The notes: a model not told the origin generated them from the letters alone. Counted from the stretch's first letter, positions 1 to 9,963 are shown. The stretch is 64,000 nucleotides of DNA from Flavobacterium psychrotrophum (GCF_003403075.1 NZ_CP031557.1:1550001-1614000), one strand, 5' to 3'. Numbers and translations are program-made.

Positions 1-1068
1 CTGAAGGTTAGTAATGTGCAGTTCTTTTTCCAGGCGAAACTCATCATGTTCAGGATCGTGCGAAAACCTCAGGAAGAAAATGTTGCGCATGTTAAAATCG
101 CGGGGCAGTATGTTTGTAAGGCGCTGGTAAAACGTTTCGGGCGAATCGGTAAAAGAGTTCATCATTTCCAGTAATAACTGAGGTTTCCAGTTCTCTTCTG
201 CAAAAAAGTCTTTTAGTTTGGCTACCAGGTTACGTCGCGGAATAATAAGTGCACCGGCAAAATATGACGCGTAAAAGTTATTAAGAACCTGGTCAAAGGT
301 ATCAAACTTTATCCATGAAAAGGTATAAAGCCTGTCTTGTATGCCCAGGTAATTATAGGCTATTTCCTTAGCATAAATAAATGTTTTTTGCGATTCGTCT
401 ATACCATCACTTAGTAGCAATGTTTTAGACGATGGCACAAAAACCGACCTAAGGCTCGTTAGCTCGTTGTACTGGCTCAGCGCATCAGAATTAACGGTAT
501 ACCCGTTTTCTTCCAAAAGTACGTCGTGCAATTCCTGCGGATTTATTTTTTGGTCAAGGTCAATGTTGTAGGCTTTTGCAAAAAGCTCAGCTTTCTTTTC
601 GAGTTCGTCAAAATAATTATTCTGGGCTTCCTGATAGGAGCGTAGCGCAGCCAGAAAGAAACTTTCGCGACCCAGGTTATAATGTTTGGCAATTTCGATA
701 AGGGTTGATATAAAGGCATTGACTTTAACCGGTGCTTCGGCAATAATGTCAATAAGGTCGCTTTCGCGAATACCAAACAGGTCGAGCGGAATTTCTTTTA
801 GAAGGCGTGATTGTAAGATTTCGCCAATAGGCGCAAGGTTCTTGTCCAGTTTTAAAGACACCAGATGGTCATAACTGGTTTCGAGCGCTTCGGCAATCAG
901 GAGTATCTTGTCGCGTTTGGGGTATTTTTTTCCTTTTTCAATCTCGTTAAGGTATGATTTAGATAAGCCTGTTTTTTTAGACAGCCCAAACAGCGAGAGG
1001 TCTTTCTCGTTGCGGATCTGCTTCATCTTAAGCCCAAAAATAAGGCGTATGTACTCTTCTTCAACCAT
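1..1068 (-). CDS. XRE-family regulator with IrrE/ScfR-like domain (3' end missing)
   Basis: Reading leftward from ATG at 1068 gives 356 codons with no stop before the window edge, so the gene is partial at its C-terminus. Residues about 8-65 form an XRE helix-turn-helix (key stretch LSKKTGLSKSYLNEIEKGKK). The middle and C-terminal parts resemble the IrrE-N-terminal-like and ScfR C-terminal domains of regulators such as RamB and ScfR, which control acetate, glyoxylate and short-chain fatty acid metabolism. It is divergent from aceB-aceA, 136 bp away, with a perfect palindrome in between, so regulation of the glyoxylate shunt is the natural inference. The family assignment is by eye; the HTH is clear and the rest less so. 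Confidence 0.8.
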   Translation of the reverse strand, partial: MVEEEYIRLIFGLKMKQIRNEKDLSLFGLSKKTGLSKSYLNEIEKGKKYPKRDKILLIAEALETSYDHLVSLKLDKNLAPIGEILQSRLLKEIPLDLFGIRESDLIDIIAEAPVKVNAFISTLIEIAKHYNLGRESFFLAALRSYQEAQNNYFDELEKKAELFAKAYNIDLDQKINPQELHDVLLEENGYTVNSDALSQYNELTSLRSVFVPSSKTLLLSDGIDESQKTFIYAKEIAYNYLGIQDRLYTFSWIKFDTFDQVLNNFYASYFAGALIIPRRNLVAKLKDFFAEENWKPQLLLEMMNSFTDSPETFYQRLTNILPRDFNMRNIFFLRFSHDPEHDEFRLEKELHITNLQ

Positions 1069-1126
1069 AAATGCAAATATTAGATTTTTTTGCGGACAAT
1101 CAAATAAAATTTAAATTTTAAAATTT

Positions 1127-1170
1127 AGCGAACGTTCGCTTGTTTTGTAAAAATTTAATTTATAATATTG
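1127..1170 (+). promoter_or_regulatory. Putative aceB promoter with adjoining palindromic operator
   Basis: AGCGAACGTTCGCT at 1127-1140 is a perfect 14-bp palindrome. Its last base begins a TTG (1140-1142), which sits 20 bp before TAATATTG (1163-1170), one mismatch from the Bacteroidota -7 consensus TAnnTTTG. A regulator bound at the palindrome would touch the -33 region. The aceB ATG lies 34 bp downstream. The sequence is direct observation; the promoter and operator roles are inferred. Confidence 0.55.
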
Positions 1171-1204
1171 CCCTGTACTTAGTAACCCAAACTCAATCAG
1201 CATT

Positions 1205-2788
1205 ATGGAAACAAAAGTTGAAAAAAGCACAGTAGCAATAACGGGCCAGCCCTATAGTCGTATACTTACGCCAAGGGCATTACAATTCCTGTCTGCCCTA
1301 CACGAAAATTTTAATAATAAAAGACTTGGCCTGCTAAGCGACAGAGCGGCGCTGCAAGAACGGTTTGATAAAGGCGAGTTGCCTGTTTTTCCGCCGGAAA
1401 CAGAGTATGTGCGCGATGGTAAGTGGACTGCGGCAAAACTGCCGGCAGACCTGATAGACCGCCGTGTAGAAATTACCGGGCCGGTAGACCGTAAAATGGT
1501 AATAAATGCGCTAAACAGCGGTGCTAATGTTTTTATGGCCGATTTTGAAGACAGTTGCTCTCCAACGTGGGCAAACCTTATGGAGGGGCAGCAGAACCTT
1601 AAAGATGCTGTAGATAAAACTATCAGTATGGAACAAAATGGCAAAAGCTATACGTTAAACAATGAAACGGCCACACTGCTGGTACGCCCGCGGGGTTTAC
1701 ATCTTGAAGAAAAGCACCTGCAAATAAACGGTGAAAATATGAGTGCTTCATTGGTCGATTTCGGCCTTTATTTTTATCATAATACGCAAACGTTATCGTT
1801 AAATAATTCAGGGCCATATTTTTATTTGCCCAAGTTAGAACATTATAAAGAGGCACGGTGGTGGAACGAGGTTTTTGTCTTTGCTCAGCAATACCTTAAT
1901 ATTTCGCGTGGTACAATAAAAGCCACCGTGCTTATTGAAACAATCACGGCGAGTTTTCAGCTCGACGAGATTATTTACGAGCTGCGGGATCATATTGCAG
2001 GTCTTAACTGTGGCCGCTGGGACTACATTTTTTCATACATCAAAAAACTGAAAAACCATCCAGGCTTTATGGTTCCGGACAGGGATCAGGTAACCATGTT
2101 GTCCCCCTTTATGGCTGCCTATTCGCTCAGGGTAATTCAGCGCTGCCACAAACGCAACATTCATGCTATAGGCGGTATGGCAGCGCAAATTCCTGTTAAA
2201 GACAATGAAGAGGCAAACAAAGCTGCATTTGATAAAGTAGTAGCCGATAAAGAGCGGGAAGCTAAGAACGGGCACGACGGTACCTGGGTAGCGCATCCGG
2301 CTTTAGTGCCACTTGCTAAAGCGGTATTTGATGAAAATATGCTGACACGAAACCATATTCATATAAAGCGCAATGATGTGCAAATTACAGAAGCGCAGTT
2401 ACTGCAAATGCCTCAAGGCAGCATTACAGAGGCCGGTGTACGAAAAAACATTAATGTAGGTATTTTATATGTAGAAAGCTGGATTAGCGGAGCAGGTGCA
2501 GCCGCACTTTACAATTTAATGGAAGATGCCGCAACTGCCGAAATATCGCGTATGCAGCTATGGCAATGGATAAAAGCCGGTGTTGCCCTTGATAACGGTG
2601 CACAACTTAGCCCTGAACTTTACGAAGTTTGGGTGGCCGATGAGCTTGATAATATTAAGGAATATATAGGAGCTGTACGTTTTGACAACGGAAGGTTTGA
2701 TGAGGCTGTACAGTTATTTAGTAGTATGGTATTGGCAGAAGTTCCGGTAGATTTCCTTACGCTGGAAGCCTATAAGTATATTGACTAA
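1205..2788 (+). CDS. aceB: Malate synthase A
   Basis: Condenses acetyl-CoA with glyoxylate to malate, the second step of the glyoxylate shunt. The 527-residue length is usual for the A isoform. Visible family signatures are [24 protein letters not shown] and the malate synthase signature [20 protein letters not shown] around residue 270. It begins with ATG shortly after a plausible Bacteroidota promoter and is followed 79 bp later by aceA, so the two probably form an operon. The divergent XRE/IrrE-type gene is the likely regulator. Identification is secure from the motifs and the neighbour. Confidence 0.97.
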   Translation: METKVEKSTVAITGQPYSRILTPRALQFLSALHENFNNKRLGLLSDRAALQERFDKGELPVFPPETEYVRDGKWTAAKLPADLIDRRVEITGPVDRKMVINALNSGANVFMADFEDSCSPTWANLMEGQQNLKDAVDKTISMEQNGKSYTLNNETATLLVRPRGLHLEEKHLQINGENMSASLVDFGLYFYHNTQTLSLNNSGPYFYLPKLEHYKEARWWNEVFVFAQQYLNISRGTIKATVLIETITASFQLDEIIYELRDHIAGLNCGRWDYIFSYIKKLKNHPGFMVPDRDQVTMLSPFMAAYSLRVIQRCHKRNIHAIGGMAAQIPVKDNEEANKAAFDKVVADKEREAKNGHDGTWVAHPALVPLAKAVFDENMLTRNHIHIKRNDVQITEAQLLQMPQGSITEAGVRKNINVGILYVESWISGAGAAALYNLMEDAATAEISRMQLWQWIKAGVALDNGAQLSPELYEVWVADELDNIKEYIGAVRFDNGRFDEAVQLFSSMVLAEVPVDFLTLEAYKYID

Positions 2789-2794
2789 AAAAAT

Positions 2795-2824
2795 GCCTGC
2801 CGGATGCGGCAACATACGGCAGGC
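2795..2824 (+). promoter_or_regulatory. Intercistronic stem-loop between aceB and aceA
   Basis: GCCTGCCG (2795-2802) pairs perfectly with CGGCAGGC (2817-2824) around a 14-nt loop, starting 6 nt after the aceB stop codon. No T-tract follows, so it does not look like an intrinsic terminator. It may set relative aceB/aceA levels by RNA processing or stability. The role is inferred. Confidence 0.55.
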
Positions 2825-2867
2825 GGAATTAAATAATCATAACAATCATTTAAAGCAAAGCAAAAGT

Positions 2868-4145
2868 ATGAAAACTGACGAAAGAATTCAAGCATTAGTT
2901 ACAGATTGGGAAACAAATCAGCGCTGGAAGGGTATTGAAAGGCCTTATACTGCTGAAAAGGTAGTAGAATTACAGGGATCTTACCAGCTGGAATATTCTG
3001 TAGCCCGCCGTGGTGCCAATATCCTTTGGCATAAATTAAACAACCAGCCTTATATAGCCGGCCTTGGTGCACTAACAGGAAACCAGGCCATACAGGAAGT
3101 AGAGGCGGGGCTTGAAGCCATATACCTTAGTGGGTGGCAGGTAGCGGCAGATGCAAACCTTTCTGGCGAAATGTATCCTGATCAATCGCTATACCCTGCT
3201 AATAGCGTACCCAGTGTAGTAAAGCGTATAAATAATGCCCTGTTGCGCGCTGACCAGATACAGAGCGTAAATAAAATAGAACCTAAAAAAGATTACCTGG
3301 CGCCTATAGTAGCAGATGCCGAAGCGGGGTTTGGCGGTAATCTTAATGCCTTTGAATTAATGAAAGGTATGATAGAGGCAGGTGCTGCCGGTGTTCATTT
3401 TGAAGACCAGCTTTCTTCGGCTAAAAAATGCGGCCACCTTGGCGGTAAGGTATTGGTACCTACCCAGGAGGCTATAAACAAGCTTATTGCGGCACGCCTT
3501 GCAGCAGATGTTATGGGAGTACCTACACTTATTGTAGCCCGTACTGATGCCGATGCGGCTAACCTGCTTACAAGTGATATAGATGAGCGCGACCGCAAGT
3601 TTATTACGGGAGAAAGAACTGCCGAAGGTTTTTACTATGTAAACTGTGGGGTAGAGCAGGGTATAGACCGCGGACTTTCTTACGCACCATATGCCGACCT
3701 GCTGTGGATGGAAACGTCTACACCCGACCTGGAGCAGGCACGCCGCTTTGCAGAAGGTATTCATGCGCAGTTTCCGGGTAAGCTGTTGGCTTACAACTGT
3801 TCGCCGTCATTTAACTGGGCAGCAAGGCTGTCTGTTGCAGAGATGGAAACATTTCGTGAAGAACTGGCGGCTATGGGCTATAAATTCCAGTTTATTACTC
3901 TCGCAGGTTTTCATGCGCTTAATACCAGTATGTTTGAGCTTTCTAAAGCCTATAAAGAGCATGGTATGGCAGGTTATAGCCAATTACAGGAAAGAGAATT
4001 TGCTTTGCAGAAAGATGGCTTTAAAGCGGTAAAGCACCAAAATTTTGTAGGTACAAGTTATTTTGATGCTGTACAAAATACGGTTACAGCCGGTACATCA
4101 TCTACCGTAGCAATGAAAGACTCTACAGAAGCTGCACAATTTTAA
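2868..4145 (+). CDS. aceA: Isocitrate lyase
   Basis: Cleaves isocitrate to glyoxylate and succinate, the first glyoxylate-shunt step. The catalytic signature KKCGH is at about residues 186-190, and DAEAGFGG and [12 protein letters not shown] are other family blocks. The reading frame stays open upstream to 2781, but that stretch covers the intercistronic hairpin and encodes nothing family-like. The ATG at 2868, starting [20 protein letters not shown], gives 425 residues, the expected length. It follows aceB in the same transcriptional direction and is followed by a terminator. Confidence 0.97.
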   Translation: MKTDERIQALVTDWETNQRWKGIERPYTAEKVVELQGSYQLEYSVARRGANILWHKLNNQPYIAGLGALTGNQAIQEVEAGLEAIYLSGWQVAADANLSGEMYPDQSLYPANSVPSVVKRINNALLRADQIQSVNKIEPKKDYLAPIVADAEAGFGGNLNAFELMKGMIEAGAAGVHFEDQLSSAKKCGHLGGKVLVPTQEAINKLIAARLAADVMGVPTLIVARTDADAANLLTSDIDERDRKFITGERTAEGFYYVNCGVEQGIDRGLSYAPYADLLWMETSTPDLEQARRFAEGIHAQFPGKLLAYNCSPSFNWAARLSVAEMETFREELAAMGYKFQFITLAGFHALNTSMFELSKAYKEHGMAGYSQLQEREFALQKDGFKAVKHQNFVGTSYFDAVQNTVTAGTSSTVAMKDSTEAAQF

Positions 4146-4205
4146 TTATTAATAACCCAAATGTTTGCATAACCACTGATTTTTTATTTTAGTTTGATTT
4201 AGCAA

Positions 4206-4242
4206 AGAATCCTGATTCATTTCAGGGTTCTTTTTGTTTTTT
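4206..4242 (+). terminator. Rho-independent terminator after aceA
   Basis: AGAATCCTG (4206-4214) pairs with CAGGGTTCT (4223-4231), nine pairs with one G-T wobble. An 8-nt loop separates the arms and TTTTTGTTTTTT follows. It ends the aceBA operon. Confidence 0.8.
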
Positions 4243-4263
4243 ACCATTCAACTGTTACACTTA

Positions 4264-4302
4264 GAAATAAAAAGAGGCTGCCTAAATATTTAGACAGCCT
4301 CT
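4264..4302 (-). terminator. Terminator after the SOD gene
   Basis: On the minus strand a 15-bp near-perfect inverted repeat (AGAGGCTGTCTAAAT with one C-A mismatch) is followed by a TTTTTATTT tract. It lies just downstream of the SOD stop codon and converges on the aceA terminator. Confidence 0.8.
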
Positions 4303-4323
4303 CCTGCGTTATAGTTTATGCTA

Positions 4324-5103
4324 TTATTTTTTTATGGCAGCTTCATATTTTTTAGAAACGGCATCCCAGTTAATCACATTGTAAAAGTTAGTGATGTAAT
4401 CAGGCCTTTTGTTTTGGTACTCCAGGTAGTAAGCATGTTCCCAAACATCAAGCGCAAGAATTGGTTTACCGTTTATTGCCTGCCCAGGCATTAATGGATT
4501 ATCCTGATTTGCAGTACTACCTACGGCTAGTTTACCATCTTTAGTAACCACAAGCCATGCCCAACCAGAACCAAATTGTTTAGTTGCGGCTTCTGTAAAC
4601 TGGGTTTTAAAAGCTTCAATGCTTCCAAGGTCAGCTTTGATAGCTTCTGCAAGGGCTCCTTTAGGTTCGCCACCGGCATTAGGACCCATTATTTCCCAAA
4701 ATAATCCATGGTTATAATAACCACCCGCATTATTGCGCACCGGTTTATTTTCAAGGTCAAGGCCTGCAAATATTTCTTCAATAGTCTTACCTTCAAGCGG
4801 TGTGCCCTTTACAGCTTTGTTTAGTTCATCTGTATATTTTTTATAATGCTTAGAGTAGTGTATCTCCATTGTGCGTGCATCAATATTTGGAGCAAGCGCA
4901 TCATATTTATAAGGCAATTTTACCAGTTGAAATTTTCCTGAAGCATCGTCTGCTTTAATATCATCAGGATTTCCTACCGGAGCAGAAGCTTCTTTTTGTG
5001 CTTCTGGTACAGCCACTACTTCTTCAAGGTTATTTTTTTCTTTGCAAGACTGCAATGCAGCAACTGCGATTAAAGCCGAAACGAAAATTTTTACTCTTTT
5101 CAT
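4324..5103 (-). CDS. Fe/Mn superoxide dismutase, predicted lipoprotein
   Basis: Dismutates superoxide. The SOD body carries the metal-binding blocks [27 protein letters not shown] and [19 protein letters not shown], the last containing the family Asp and His ligands. Unlike the cytosolic enzyme, it opens with a lipoprotein signal ([20 protein letters not shown]), placing the lipidated Cys at residue 20. A 30-40 residue acidic linker precedes the enzyme domain. It is therefore predicted to be anchored in the envelope and to meet periplasmic or external superoxide. Whether Fe or Mn is bound cannot be told by eye. It ends at its own terminator and follows the acyl-CoA-binding protein gene by 9 bp. 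Confidence 0.93.
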   Translation of the reverse strand: MKRVKIFVSALIAVAALQSCKEKNNLEEVVAVPEAQKEASAPVGNPDDIKADDASGKFQLVKLPYKYDALAPNIDARTMEIHYSKHYKKYTDELNKAVKGTPLEGKTIEEIFAGLDLENKPVRNNAGGYYNHGLFWEIMGPNAGGEPKGALAEAIKADLGSIEAFKTQFTEAATKQFGSGWAWLVVTKDGKLAVGSTANQDNPLMPGQAINGKPILALDVWEHAYYLEYQNKRPDYITNFYNVINWDAVSKKYEAAIKK

Positions 5104-5112
5104 ATCAGGTAA

Positions 5113-5373
5113 TTATTTAGTTAATGAATCTATTATTTCTATATATAGCCTTTTGGCTTCATCGGCACTCAGGTGTCTTATTTGCATCCAGGCATTCATC
5201 TTAAAAGCGTCTCTTAAATTAAAAGACTGATGATGATTAACTACTATACCGGCTGTAGCCTGTTTATAGTAGGCATAAATACGGAGCATCACATCCTGAG
5301 GCAAGGCTTCGGTCATGTTGCATGCCCTTTCATAGGCATCCTCAAAAAGTGTGTCCAGTTCTCTATCAGGCAT
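5113..5373 (-). CDS. Acyl-CoA-binding protein (ACBP family)
   Basis: An 86-residue four-helix ACBP. ACBPs bind long-chain acyl-CoA and are common in eukaryotes but patchy in bacteria. The family pattern is clear: LRIYAYYKQATAG, then FNLRDAFKMNAWMQ, then LSADEAKRLYIEIID, covering the usual YxxYKQAT and KxxAW elements. It sits 3 bp after psd in the cdsA-psd direction, which suggests it supplies or buffers acyl-CoA for phospholipid synthesis; that functional link is inference. No signal peptide is visible, so it is probably cytosolic. Confidence 0.9.
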   Translation of the reverse strand: MPDRELDTLFEDAYERACNMTEALPQDVMLRIYAYYKQATAGIVVNHHQSFNLRDAFKMNAWMQIRHLSADEAKRLYIEIIDSLTK

Positions 5374-5376
5374 ATA

Positions 5377-6030
5377 TTATGCTTTAGTTGCTATAATGGT
5401 TTTACCGCCTATTGCTTTTTGGTTCAGTTTTACATTTACCTCAGTACCTAAAGGTAAGAATAAATCTACCCTCGACCCAAATTTTATAAAGCCTGCATCT
5501 GTACCCTGTACTACCTGCATGCCCTGCTGTGCATAGTTTACAATTCTGCGGGCAAGTGCACCTGCTATCTGGCGGTATAGTACCTCTCCAAAAAGATTGT
5601 TTTCTATTACTACAGTAGTACGTTCGTTTTCTTCACTGGCTTTTGGATGCCATGCTACAAGATATTTACCGGCATGGTACTTACTAAATTTTACAAGTCC
5701 ATTTACTGCATAGCGCGTTACGTGCACATTTATGGGCGACATAAAGATAGATACCTGCAGGCGTTTGTCTTTAAAATATTCCGGTTCGTAAACCTCTTCG
5801 ATCACTACCACTTTGCCGTCTACCGGCGCTATGATGTTGTGGTCTGTGGCAATTACATGACGCCTTGGATTCCTGAAAAACTGAAGTATCAGTATAAGAA
5901 ATACGAGTACTGTGATTTGTACAATTTTCAGCAGCCAAAAGCTGTGTATGAATTGTTCTGATAAAAGCACAATAGCTACTGAAATAGCCAGGGCTCCGAA
6001 AATAATTTTAGCTCCTTCTTTATGAAACAT
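5377..6030 (-). CDS. psd: Phosphatidylserine decarboxylase family protein
   Basis: Makes phosphatidylethanolamine from phosphatidylserine at the inner membrane. At 217 residues it is of the short bacterial type. Hydrophobic segments occupy about residues 8-50. The C-terminal FGSRVDLFLP contains the Gly-Ser pair where these proenzymes self-cleave to form the pyruvoyl group. PINVHVTRYAVNG and AWHPKASEENERT are other family blocks. Its start overlaps the cdsA end by 11 bp, showing translational coupling in a phospholipid operon. Confidence 0.93.
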   Translation of the reverse strand: MFHKEGAKIIFGALAISVAIVLLSEQFIHSFWLLKIVQITVLVFLILILQFFRNPRRHVIATDHNIIAPVDGKVVVIEEVYEPEYFKDKRLQVSIFMSPINVHVTRYAVNGLVKFSKYHAGKYLVAWHPKASEENERTTVVIENNLFGEVLYRQIAGALARRIVNYAQQGMQVVQGTDAGFIKFGSRVDLFLPLGTEVNVKLNQKAIGGKTIIATKA

Positions 6031-6841
6031 ATTTTAAGATTTGGTAATACAAAAATAAGAAAGGTATTGCAAACAAAACACTGTCAAGGCGGTCTAATAT
6101 ACCACCATGCCCCGGCATTATGTTACCACTGTCTTTAACACCGGCAGCACGTTTAAGTTTTGATTCTACTAAATCGCCCAAAGTGCCAAATATAGAAAGG
6201 ATTGCGGCAAAAGCCATCCATTGCATTGGTGTAAGGAAAGTGTAATATAAGCCTAATATATAAGCACCGGCAACTGTAAAAATTACGCCGCCAATAAAGC
6301 CCTCAATGGTTTTTTTAGGCGAAATACGCTCAAACAGCTTATTCTTCCCAATGCTTTTACCTACAATATAAGCAAAAGTATCATTAGCCCATATAAGCAC
6401 GAACATACCTATAATTACATAAGGATTAAAAGTAAAAGCAGCGTTGCCATCAATAAAAGGTAATTTGATGATGAGCAGAAAAGGAATAATAACATAGCCT
6501 GTAAGGCGAACATATTTTGCAGTACTGTCTTTTAGCTTAGGCGTATCGACAGAAAAAAGTTCGATTAGTAAGCTAAAAGATACAACTAGCGCCCCTATAT
6601 TTAATAAAAGGTTAGTATAAAAATTGCTGCTCCTAAAAATTCCGAAAAGAATTATTCCTATACCCGCCATTACATAAGGTAAGACACCCTTTAAGCTAGA
6701 AAGTTTACAAAATTCATAAACCGCAACTAACATAAATATGCTAAACAGCATTACAAAACTTGTAGGGGAGAGTAACGTGGCACCTATTAAAAGTACGATA
6801 TAGACTAATCCTGATATCGATCGGGTAAGGCTTTCGTTCAT
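6020..6841 (-). CDS. cdsA: Phosphatidate cytidylyltransferase
   Basis: Makes CDP-diacylglycerol from phosphatidic acid and CTP, the branch point before phosphatidylserine. It is 273 residues with about seven or eight membrane segments. The C-terminal family signature is complete: SKLKRAAGVKDSG followed by PGHGGILDRLD. It lies 1 bp from the upstream LUD-domain gene and overlaps psd downstream, so it is in the middle of a tight leftward operon. Confidence 0.96.
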   Translation of the reverse strand: MNESLTRSISGLVYIVLLIGATLLSPTSFVMLFSIFMLVAVYEFCKLSSLKGVLPYVMAGIGIILFGIFRSSNFYTNLLLNIGALVVSFSLLIELFSVDTPKLKDSTAKYVRLTGYVIIPFLLIIKLPFIDGNAAFTFNPYVIIGMFVLIWANDTFAYIVGKSIGKNKLFERISPKKTIEGFIGGVIFTVAGAYILGLYYTFLTPMQWMAFAAILSIFGTLGDLVESKLKRAAGVKDSGNIMPGHGGILDRLDSVLFAIPFLFLYYQILKYVS

Positions 6842-6842
6842 A

Positions 6843-7442
6843 CTACAGGTCTTCTAAAAGCAAGAGGTACAGGTTTTTGGCAACACTGCCGTAATGAAGA
6901 AAATCTTCATCTTTTGCTTTTTCAAAATATTTTATGGCTGTAATATTAGTAGGATATTCTTTGTCGTATTTTATTTTAATAGATCGTAAGCAATCGCTCT
7001 TGTTGCCCAGTATCTGGCTGGTGGTAGCATAGATAATCATATTGTCCGGCAGGTCGCTGGGTTTGTATTGCTTTATTTGTTTTGAAGAAAACAGTATAGA
7101 ACCTTCTTCTGCAACAAGGCTTTCGCAGGTAGCTAATATAAATTTAGGATGGTGTGGCTTATCGTAGATGAGCTTGTTTTCGTCAAGAAGAGAATAGAGT
7201 TTTGGCTCAAAACAAAGGGCTTCGCACTCAAACCAGTCATTTTCTTCAAGCACGTTTAAAAACTGCTCATGTACTTCTCCTATATTATCGCAGTAAATAA
7301 ACTTACCGCCGTTTTTCTTAAAATTTAGCGTAAACATTTCGTCTACAGGTAAATCCTGTTCAGGAAGAAAGTGATTTGCATCTGCATTTTTCTCTTCTCC
7401 TGAAACTTCTCCTGTGCCAAAAATTTTCTTGAATAGGCTCAT
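6843..7442 (-). CDS. LUD-domain (LutC/YkgG-like) protein
   Basis: A 199-residue protein resembling the LUD domain of lactate-utilisation proteins, with the tail blocks CESLVAEEGSILFSS and DNMIIYATTSQIL. The usual LutA and LutB partners are not next to it. Instead it sits between ftsH and cdsA, an arrangement I associate with flavobacterial genomes. No signal peptide is present. The domain call is moderate to good; the substrate is unknown and lactate use should not be assumed. Confidence 0.75.
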   Translation of the reverse strand: MSLFKKIFGTGEVSGEEKNADANHFLPEQDLPVDEMFTLNFKKNGGKFIYCDNIGEVHEQFLNVLEENDWFECEALCFEPKLYSLLDENKLIYDKPHHPKFILATCESLVAEEGSILFSSKQIKQYKPSDLPDNMIIYATTSQILGNKSDCLRSIKIKYDKEYPTNITAIKYFEKAKDEDFLHYGSVAKNLYLLLLEDL

Positions 7443-7546
7443 CCTCGTTAAATCCCCGTTTTTGCTTTAAATTCAAAGATAAAAAAATCTTAATTCAATT
7501 TCGCAATCGAATTAAGATTTTTAGTGTTTATTTATGTTTTTCGTAA

Positions 7547-9478
7547 CTACGCTTCGGTAACTACTTCAGCACCTGATTTTTCAAAAGGCCTTTTGCCAAA
7601 AATTTCTTCAAGGTCATCTTTAAAAATAACTTCCCTCTCAATAAGGATATCGGCAAGCTTAAGAAGTTTATCCTTGTTATCGTTCAATATCTGGATAGCT
7701 CGCTGATATTCTCCTTCAATAAGTGCTGATATTTCTTTATCTATCAGTTGTGCGGTTTCTTCAGAATAAGGCTTAGAGAAGTTATATTCACTTTGGCCTG
7801 TACTGTCATAATATGTAACGTTGCCCAGTTTCTCATTAAGTCCATATATGGTAACCATGGCACGGGCTTGTCTTGTAACTTTTTCAAGATCGCTAAGTGC
7901 GCCTGTAGATATCCTGTTAAAAATAACTTTTTCAGCAGCACGTCCACCCATAGTTGCACACATCTCGTCAAGCATCTGGTCTGGTCTTACAATAAGTCTC
8001 TCCTCAGGCAGATACCATGCAGCACCCAGGCTTTGTCCGCGCGGTACTATAGTAACCTTAACAAGAGGGGCAGCGTGCTCTAGCATCCAGCTAACTGTTG
8101 CATGGCCTGCTTCGTGTATTGCAATAGCGCGTTTTTCTTCGGTAGAAACAATCTTATTTTTCTTTTCAAGGCCACCTACAATACGGTCCACCGCATCAAG
8201 GAAATCTTGTTTATCAACCGCTTTTTTGTCTTTACGGGCAGCTACAAGGGCAGCTTCGTTACAAACATTTGCAATGTCAGCACCGCTAAATCCTGGAGTT
8301 TGCTTGGCAAGGAATTCTGTATCAAGGTCTTCGGATTTCTTAAGTGGCTTAAGGTGTACTTCAAATATCTCCCTACGCTCACGAATGTCCGGAAGGTCTA
8401 CATAAATTTGCCTGTCAAAACGTCCGGCACGCATAAGTGCTTTGTCAAGTACATCTGCACGGTTAGTCGCGGCAAGTACAATAACATTTGTATTGGTGCC
8501 AAAACCATCCATCTCTGTCAGTAGCTGGTTAAGTGTATTTTCGCGTTCATCATTAGATCCGCTAAAGTTGTTTTTACCACGGGCACGGCCTACAGCATCA
8601 ATCTCGTCAATAAATATGATTGCAGGAGATTTTTCTTTGGCCTGCTTAAACAGGTCGCGAACACGGCTTGCACCAACACCCACAAACATCTCAACAAAAT
8701 CTGAACCTGATAGCGAGAAGAATGGTACTTTAGCTTCGCCTGCAACGGCTTTTGCCAGTAGGGTTTTACCAGTTCCCGGAGGGCCTACAAGTAAAGCTCC
8801 TTTTGGTATTTTACCACCAATGTTGGTATATTTTTCAGGATTTCTAAGAAATTCAACAATCTCCTGAATTTCTTCTTTAGCACCTTCAAGGCCTGCTACG
8901 TCTTTAAAAGTAACTTTAATATCGTTTTTTTCGTCAAAGAGTTTAGCCTTGCTTTTTCCAATATTAAAAATTTGGCCGCCACCGCCACCGGCACCGCCGC
9001 CAGCCATCCTGCGCATCATAAACAGCCATATACCGGCAAGAACAATTAACGGAAGGATACCAACGATCCATTCCATATAGTTGCCTTTTGTTTTATAGTC
9101 GTAAGAAGTAAGGAAACCTTTAGAAGTTGCCTCATCCAGTTTTTTCTGGAAAAGCTCGTCGTTACCAATTTGTACAAGATAATGAGGGCCTTTTGTGTTT
9201 TCATTTTTAAAAACATCTTTCTCAACATCTTTGTGCAATGGGTTTGTGAGTGCTTGCTTATTAAGGTAAACCTCAGCTTCCGTTTTATTATAAACTACAA
9301 CCTTATCAACTTGTTTTTGATCCAGATACGTGTAGAATTTAGAAAGTGAAATTTCCTTTGGCTCGCTCCAGGTTGTTGCTCCTGAAAAATAATTGATACC
9401 CAGGAACATTAAGAGTATACCGCCATAAATAACCCATGGGCTTATTTTCAGCTTGTTTGGTTTATTATCTTTTGACAT
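7547..9478 (-). CDS. ftsH: ATP-dependent zinc metalloprotease FtsH
   Basis: Membrane-anchored AAA+ protease that degrades misfolded membrane proteins and short-lived regulators. It is 643 residues. Two transmembrane segments (about 13-30 and 136-155) flank a periplasmic domain. The Walker A GPPGTGKT is at 232-239, Walker B is [11 protein letters not shown], the second region of homology is [20 protein letters not shown], and the zinc-binding HEAGH is at 455-459. A Gly-rich linker ([12 protein letters not shown]) follows the second membrane segment. It is 17 bp downstream of rsfS and probably shares its transcript. Confidence 0.98.
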   Translation of the reverse strand: MSKDNKPNKLKISPWVIYGGILLMFLGINYFSGATTWSEPKEISLSKFYTYLDQKQVDKVVVYNKTEAEVYLNKQALTNPLHKDVEKDVFKNENTKGPHYLVQIGNDELFQKKLDEATSKGFLTSYDYKTKGNYMEWIVGILPLIVLAGIWLFMMRRMAGGGAGGGGGQIFNIGKSKAKLFDEKNDIKVTFKDVAGLEGAKEEIQEIVEFLRNPEKYTNIGGKIPKGALLVGPPGTGKTLLAKAVAGEAKVPFFSLSGSDFVEMFVGVGASRVRDLFKQAKEKSPAIIFIDEIDAVGRARGKNNFSGSNDERENTLNQLLTEMDGFGTNTNVIVLAATNRADVLDKALMRAGRFDRQIYVDLPDIRERREIFEVHLKPLKKSEDLDTEFLAKQTPGFSGADIANVCNEAALVAARKDKKAVDKQDFLDAVDRIVGGLEKKNKIVSTEEKRAIAIHEAGHATVSWMLEHAAPLVKVTIVPRGQSLGAAWYLPEERLIVRPDQMLDEMCATMGGRAAEKVIFNRISTGALSDLEKVTRQARAMVTIYGLNEKLGNVTYYDSTGQSEYNFSKPYSEETAQLIDKEISALIEGEYQRAIQILNDNKDKLLKLADILIEREVIFKDDLEEIFGKRPFEKSGAEVVTEA

Positions 9479-9495
9479 GGATTGCTTTTCTTCTT

Positions 9496-9867
9496 TTAGT
9501 AATTGTTAGCTATAGACGTAATACGGGCGTCTCCCCAAAGGCTTTCTATATTATAGTATTCTCTAATGTGCTTTTGGAACACGTGTACCACAATATTTAC
9601 ATAGTCCATAAGAACCCATTCGCCATTCTCAGTACCTTCTACGTGCCATGGCTTGTCTTTAAGTTCTTTAGATACTACTTTTTGTATAGAGTGTACTATG
9701 GCATTAACCTGGGTGTTACTGGTACCATTACATATTACAAAATAATCGCAAACAGTATTATCTATTTCCCTAAGGTCCAGGATGTCAATATCATTACCTT
9801 TTACTTCTTCTATCCCTTTGATGATATTTGCTAACAAATCATCATTGCTTACATTTTTTTTTGCCAT
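9496..9867 (-). CDS. rsfS: Ribosomal silencing factor RsfS
   Basis: Binds ribosomal protein uL14 on the large subunit and blocks subunit joining in slow growth. The 123-residue length is typical, and the family core is seen in DYFVICNGTSNTQVNAIV, KPWHVEGTENGEWVLMDY and NIVVHVFQKHIREYYNIE. It is the first gene of the leftward block running through ftsH and cdsA, with a 96-bp divergent gap to birA. Confidence 0.96.
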   Translation of the reverse strand: MAKKNVSNDDLLANIIKGIEEVKGNDIDILDLREIDNTVCDYFVICNGTSNTQVNAIVHSIQKVVSKELKDKPWHVEGTENGEWVLMDYVNIVVHVFQKHIREYYNIESLWGDARITSIANNY

Positions 9868-9963
9868 CTAAAATTTTATATATTACGCAAAGTTACCATT
9901 TTTTGTGTTTAATTTTGAACCTAAATATACAAGAAAAAACACAAAAAGCTGATATCTTTTTAA

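Noticed and set aside
2781-2867. N-terminal extension of isocitrate lyase from the upstream open frame
   Set aside because: It overlaps the aceB stop, translates the intercistronic hairpin and has no family resemblance; ATG 2868 gives the normal length.
7821-8405. Long plus-strand frame inside ftsH
   Set aside because: It is the antisense shadow of a clear ftsH coding region and has biased low-complexity composition.
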